In this document: positions 6,323 to 8,733 of the stretch, one piece after another | Position numbering within the stretch: the first letter of the stretch is position 1 | Layout of the letters: each line of letters begins with the position of its first letter | Assembly: GCA_041987425.1 (NCBI GenBank) | Contig: JBHIWP010000256.1 | Coordinates: forward strand, 1 to 8,733 | Source: Leptofilum sp041987425 | GTDB lineage: Bacteria > Chloroflexota > Anaerolineae > Promineifilales > Promineifilaceae | DNA length: 8,733 bases | Direction: 5' to 3' | Notes under the pieces: model-generated | Told to the model about the DNA's origin: nothing | Database searches by the model: none | The model's input: only the letters and a program-made list of their open reading frames with translations | Translations under genes and position numbers: made by a program

Positions 6323-7537
6323 TTAATAAGTGGGCAGCTCCGGCTCCACTTCCTTGGCCCAGCGATTAATGCCGCCATCCAGGTTCCACAGTTTTTTGAA
6401 GCCGTGCTTTTGCAGCTCGCGCACAATGTCGGCGCTGCGCGCGCCAGAGCGGCACTGCACTACAATTTCCTGTGCCGTATCTAGCTCGTTCAGCCGGTTC
6501 ACCACCTGCCCCTTGGGAATAAGGTGTGCGCCCAGATGGCTCAGGTTGGAGATTTCCCACTCGTGCGGCTCGCGCACATCCAGAATATATAGGTTGTCAC
6601 CCGAGTTTAGTCGGTCCTTTAGCTGCGTCGGGCTCATCTGGGGTACGCTATCGCCGTTGCTCTGCTCCACGGCCGAAAAATGGCTGCGGTCATGCGCAGG
6701 CATGCCGCAAAATTGCTCATAGTCGATCAGCTTGGTGAGGGTCGGATTTTCGCTGCAAACCGGGCAGTCAGGATTTTTGCGCAGGCGCACCTGGTCAAAT
6801 TCCATATTCAGCGCATCGTACAGCAGCAAACGGCCGATCAGCGGTTCGCCTTCACCCAAAATGAGTTTAACCGCCTCCGTGGCCTGAATAGCGCCAATCG
6901 TGCCCGGCAAAATGCCTAAGACCCCGCCCTCGGCGCAGCTTGGTACCAGGCCAGGCGGCGGCGGCTCTGGGAAGAGGCAGCGGTAGCATGGCCCTTCCTT
7001 GGCATAAAAGACCGAGGCCTGCCCCTCGAAGCGGAAAATACTGCCATAGACGTTGGGCTTGCCCAGCAGCACGCTGGCGTCGTTAGTCAGGTAGCGGGTA
7101 GGGAAGTTGTCTGTGCCGTCGATGATGATGTCGTATGGCTCGAACAGCTCCAGGGCGTTGTCAGACGTCAACGGCACTTCGTAGGTGTCTACCTGGATGT
7201 GCGGATTGATGTCCAGAATGCGGTCCTTGGCGCTGTCCAGCTTGGGGCGCCCTACGTCTTTGGTACCGTGAATGATCTGGCGCTGCAGATTGGTGTAGTC
7301 CACCACGTCATAATCTACCAGGCCAATACGGCCGATTCCTGCCGCCGCCAGATACATAGCCAAAGGTGAGCCAAGCCCGCCCGCACCGATAAGTAAGACG
7401 CTGGCGGCCTTGAGCTTCTTTTGCCCTTCCATGCCCACTTCCGGCATGATCAGGTGACGACTGTATCGCTCGACTTCTTTATGCGACAGGCTGACATCAG
7501 CCACTGCCGCCGGGTTAATCAGGGTTTTGCTGCTCAT
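6323..7537 (-). CDS. moeB: MoeB/MoeZ-type sulfur-carrier adenylyltransferase with C-terminal rhodanese domain
   Basis: A 404-residue two-domain enzyme. Residues 20-275 form the E1-like ThiF/MoeB fold, which adenylates the C-terminal Gly of a MoaD/ThiS-type carrier: GAGGLG (51-56) binds ATP, LQRQ (84-87) carries the arginine finger, GTDN (141-144) supplies an Asp, C184-C187 and C258-C261 form the zinc site, and C201 (SCAEGGVLG) is in the crossover region. Residues 300-400 are a rhodanese domain with catalytic C362 in CRSGAR and the LDVREPHEW and NLDGGINRW blocks; it would pass persulfide sulfur to the activated carrier. This layout matches mycobacterial MoeZ and human MOCS3 more than E. coli MoeB, which lacks the rhodanese. 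GGAG lies 7 nt before the ATG. It is the last gene of a cluster led by a CysO/MoaD-like carrier, so its partner is probably that protein. Molybdopterin, cysteine or thiazole synthesis remain possible. Confidence 0.92.
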   Translation of the reverse strand: MSSKTLINPAAVADVSLSHKEVERYSRHLIMPEVGMEGQKKLKAASVLLIGAGGLGSPLAMYLAAAGIGRIGLVDYDVVDYTNLQRQIIHGTKDVGRPKLDSAKDRILDINPHIQVDTYEVPLTSDNALELFEPYDIIIDGTDNFPTRYLTNDASVLLGKPNVYGSIFRFEGQASVFYAKEGPCYRCLFPEPPPPGLVPSCAEGGVLGILPGTIGAIQATEAVKLILGEGEPLIGRLLLYDALNMEFDQVRLRKNPDCPVCSENPTLTKLIDYEQFCGMPAHDRSHFSAVEQSNGDSVPQMSPTQLKDRLNSGDNLYILDVREPHEWEISNLSHLGAHLIPKGQVVNRLNELDTAQEIVVQCRSGARSADIVRELQKHGFKKLWNLDGGINRWAKEVEPELPTY

Positions 7538-7568
7538 AAGGTTTCTCCAAAATAAAACTTGTTTGTTC

Positions 7569-7601
7569 AGATTGGTCCAATCTGCCAGATTGGACCAATC
7601 T
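7569..7601. repeat. Tandem 15-bp palindromes, AGATTGG-N-CCAATCT
   Basis: AGATTGGTCCAATCT (7569-7583) and AGATTGGACCAATCT (7587-7601) are each palindromic around a central base and are separated by GCC. The whole 33-bp unit is itself an inverted repeat. It fills the gap between the thioredoxin stop (7604) and the moeB-like start (7537). It could be a repressor operator pair or a small intergenic repeat. Confidence 0.75.
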
Positions 7602-7603
7602 CG

Positions 7604-7990
7604 CTAGACAGCCAGCCGGGCAACCTGCTGCGTGAGTTTTTGCGTAGGGGTGAGGCCGTAATTGATCTCACGCACGCCGCCTTGCTGGTCAATAAGAATG
7701 GTGGTGGGCAGGGTAAAAACGCCGTATTTTACGGCCGTTTCCGGCTCCACCTCGGCATCTATTTTTTGCACCTTCAATTTGTCCTGCCATAGCGACACCA
7801 GCTGGTCCAGGTAACGCGCTTGGCTGGGGCAGGCGGCACAGCTCTCGCTGGCAAAGTAAAGGATGGTGGGCGTTTGGGAAACGGCCGTTTCCAAATCCCC
7901 CAGCACCCGCACATGCCGCCGCTTAAACGTAGCATAGGCGCTGGTGCCGATGAGTATGAGTAGGGTGGTGATTAGGAGTCGCTCTATCAT
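7604..7990 (-). CDS. Membrane-anchored thioredoxin-like protein
   Basis: A 128-residue protein with an uncleaved N-terminal membrane segment (about 4-20, LLITTLLILIGTSAY) followed by a thioredoxin fold. The redox motif is C51-A-A-C54-P in SESCAACP, and the cis-proline is P95 in FTLPTTILID. CAAC differs from the classical CGPC of thioredoxin. RRH at 24-26 follows the membrane segment, and topology is not certain: outward orientation would make it a thiol-disulfide exchange protein of the cell surface. There is no clear Shine-Dalgarno sequence before ATG 7990. It lies 64 nt after the DUF4395 gene and 66 nt before the moeB-like gene, so a role in reducing disulfides or persulfides for sulfur transfer is plausible, but this is inference. 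It contains two ACGGCCGT sites, both read as ETAV. Confidence 0.85.
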   Translation of the reverse strand: MIERLLITTLLILIGTSAYATFKRRHVRVLGDLETAVSQTPTILYFASESCAACPSQARYLDQLVSLWQDKLKVQKIDAEVEPETAVKYGVFTLPTTILIDQQGGVREINYGLTPTQKLTQQVARLAV

Positions 7991-7995
7991 TTTCT

Positions 7996-8043
7996 GTAAT
8001 TGGTTAGCCGTAATCGGTTATCGGTATACCGTTTACGGATTAC
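7996..8043. repeat. 14-bp-periodic GTAAT repeat with inverted half
   Basis: GTAATTGGTTA (7996-8006) repeats as GTAATCGGTTA (8010-8020) at 14-nt spacing. The segment 8010-8043 is also an inverted repeat centred on the palindrome CGGTATACCG, with 14 of 17 positions paired. It lies between the DUF4395 stop and the thioredoxin start and belongs in style with the hairpins at 5401 and 8542. Confidence 0.6.
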
Positions 8044-8054
8044 CGGCCACCGCC

Positions 8055-8510
8055 TCACCGGATCGGGCTGACGCGGAAGCCGGGCAGGCCCAGCTTGCCC
8101 AGCTGGTAGTAGACAAAGCAGCCAGCGCAGAAGCCCAGAAACAGGTTCAGCGCGGCGAGCACAATGACCAACCAGACCAGGGACCAGCCCAGTATGGGCA
8201 ACCCGGCCAGCAAGCTGACCACGGCCAGGGCCACAACGACGCCGCCAAATCCCTGGGCAAAGCGGTGTGGCTCCGGGTTATCGACGATCACGTCTGGTTT
8301 CACCAGCCCGGCGGGACGCAGGGCGTGTTGGTAGATGCGTTTGAAGAGGGACAGGGTGGGAACGGCCGTTCCCAACAGCATCACCACGCCCACAAAGGCC
8401 CCCAGCCAGACGTTGTTCAAAATAAAGGCCAGCAGGCTAAACCCAATGATAAACGCCTGGTTCACTCGCAAGGCAGAATGATCAACTTTTCTTTCTTTTA
8501 GGATGCTCAT
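8055..8510 (-). CDS. DUF4395 family membrane protein with CxxC motif
   Basis: A 151-residue integral membrane protein of the DUF4395 family. The opening VDHSALRVNQAF (9-20), the central DNPEPHRFAQGFGG (77-90) and the ending LNLFLGFCAGCFVYYQL (121-137) are characteristic. Four membrane segments are likely, near 18-34, 36-53, 88-105 and 107-127. C128-A-G-C131 sits at the end of the last one, so a thiol or disulfide could act at the membrane face. No biochemical function is established to my knowledge. Neighbours are a sulfur carrier upstream and a CAAC thioredoxin downstream, which suggests a redox relay or sulfur-handling role (inference). The ATG at 8510 follows a purine-rich GGAGAGAAAGAG stretch. 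It has one ACGGCCGT site inside an 18-bp perfect palindrome (8357-8374). Confidence 0.88.
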   Translation of the reverse strand: MSILKERKVDHSALRVNQAFIIGFSLLAFILNNVWLGAFVGVVMLLGTAVPTLSLFKRIYQHALRPAGLVKPDVIVDNPEPHRFAQGFGGVVVALAVVSLLAGLPILGWSLVWLVIVLAALNLFLGFCAGCFVYYQLGKLGLPGFRVSPIR

Positions 8511-8541
8511 CTCTTTCTCTCCAGCCCTCCAGCCGGGAAAC

Positions 8542-8614
8542 CAGTAATCAGTATTCGGTAATCAATAATCAGTGCCCACTTAACGGTTTACTGAATACTG
8601 GTCACTGATTACTG
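8542..8614. repeat. Nested intergenic hairpin with CAGTAATCAGT arms
   Basis: CAGTAATCAGT (8542-8552) is exactly inverted as ACTGATTACTG (8604-8614). Nested within, CAGTATTCGGTAA (8549-8561) is inverted as TTACTGAATACTG (8588-8600) with one mismatch. Together they make one long, nearly continuous hairpin filling the gap between the sulfur-carrier stop and the DUF4395 start. No T-tract follows, so attenuation or mRNA processing is likelier than full termination. Confidence 0.7.
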
Positions 8615-8617
8615 TTC

Positions 8618-8733
8618 TTAGCCTCCAGCTATGGAAGGAATAATCATCAGCGTGTCGTTTTCAGCCACGGCCGTTTCCGGGCCATCCAGGTAGCGCACGT
8701 CTTCCTGGTTCAGGTAGACATTGACAAAGCTGC
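8618..8733 (-). CDS. MoaD/CysO-like ubiquitin-fold sulfur carrier, C-terminal part
   Basis: Only the last 38 codons lie in the window; the gene continues past the right edge. The frame reads SFVNVYLNQEDVRYLDG then PETAVAENDTLMIIPSIAGG and stops at TAA 8618-8620. The terminal Gly-Gly after a hydrophobic strand is the hallmark of MoaD/ThiS-type carriers, whose C-terminus is adenylated and converted to a thiocarboxylate. The wording (VNVYLNxEDVRYLDG...IIPxxAGG) is closest to the CysO-like group, which carries sulfur for cysteine synthesis in mycobacteria, but MoaD-like use cannot be excluded. The MoeB-rhodanese three genes downstream is the expected activating enzyme. A cysM-like or JAB-protease gene beyond the right edge would settle the pathway. 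It contains one ACGGCCGT site (ETAV). Confidence 0.88.
   Translation of the reverse strand, partial: SFVNVYLNQEDVRYLDGPETAVAENDTLMIIPSIAGG

Noticed and set aside
7944..8501. Plus-strand 185-codon frame opposite the DUF4395 gene
   Set aside because: The product is Gln/Gly/His-rich low complexity. The opposite strand is a clear DUF4395 protein.

Overview
The window looks like the chromosome of an environmental Chloroflexota bacterium, probably from Anaerolineae or a relative. This is inferred from protein style: lipoproteins with Thr/Pro linkers, a delta-60 repeat protein ending in a YLP-type tail, and many palindromic intergenic repeats. No rRNA or other phylogenetic marker is present, so the placement is tentative. 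All genes except the first lie on the minus strand.

Left part (1-3285). A plus-strand SGNH-type hydrolase lipoprotein runs in from the left edge. It converges on a minus-strand secreted delta-60 repeat protein, a likely closed beta-propeller. Next comes a DUF433 antitoxin-like gene split by an in-frame amber codon. The stretch from 1544 to about 3285 is visibly more AT-rich than its surroundings and lacks the ACGGCCGT palindrome found elsewhere, so it may be an acquired segment.

Middle (3286-6065). Three tightly packed minus-strand genes, in transcription order, encode a histidine-phosphatase-family enzyme, a nucleotidyltransferase-GNAT fusion and a double ACT-domain protein. The gap between the first two is 6 nt, and the last two overlap by 11 nt. 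Upstream of them, beyond a GTAATTGA-based hairpin, is a small acidic lipoprotein that starts at GTG behind a perfect AGGAGG.

Right part (6198-8733). A minus-strand sulfur-transfer cluster enters from the right edge. In transcription order it holds the C-terminus of a MoaD/CysO-like sulfur carrier ending in Gly-Gly, a DUF4395 membrane protein with a CAGC motif, a membrane-anchored thioredoxin-like protein with CAAC, and a MoeB/MoeZ-type adenylyltransferase fused to a rhodanese domain. A terminator-like hairpin follows the last gene. Each of the three gaps in this cluster holds a different palindromic repeat. The adenylyltransferase-rhodanese would activate and sulfurate the carrier. The thioredoxin and DUF4395 proteins may supply reducing power or sulfur at the membrane, which is inference.

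The most striking genome-scale signal is the 8-mer palindrome ACGGCCGT. I found 13 copies, all inside coding sequence, against about 0.13 expected by chance. Nine of the 13 are read in the frame giving Thr-Ala-Val.
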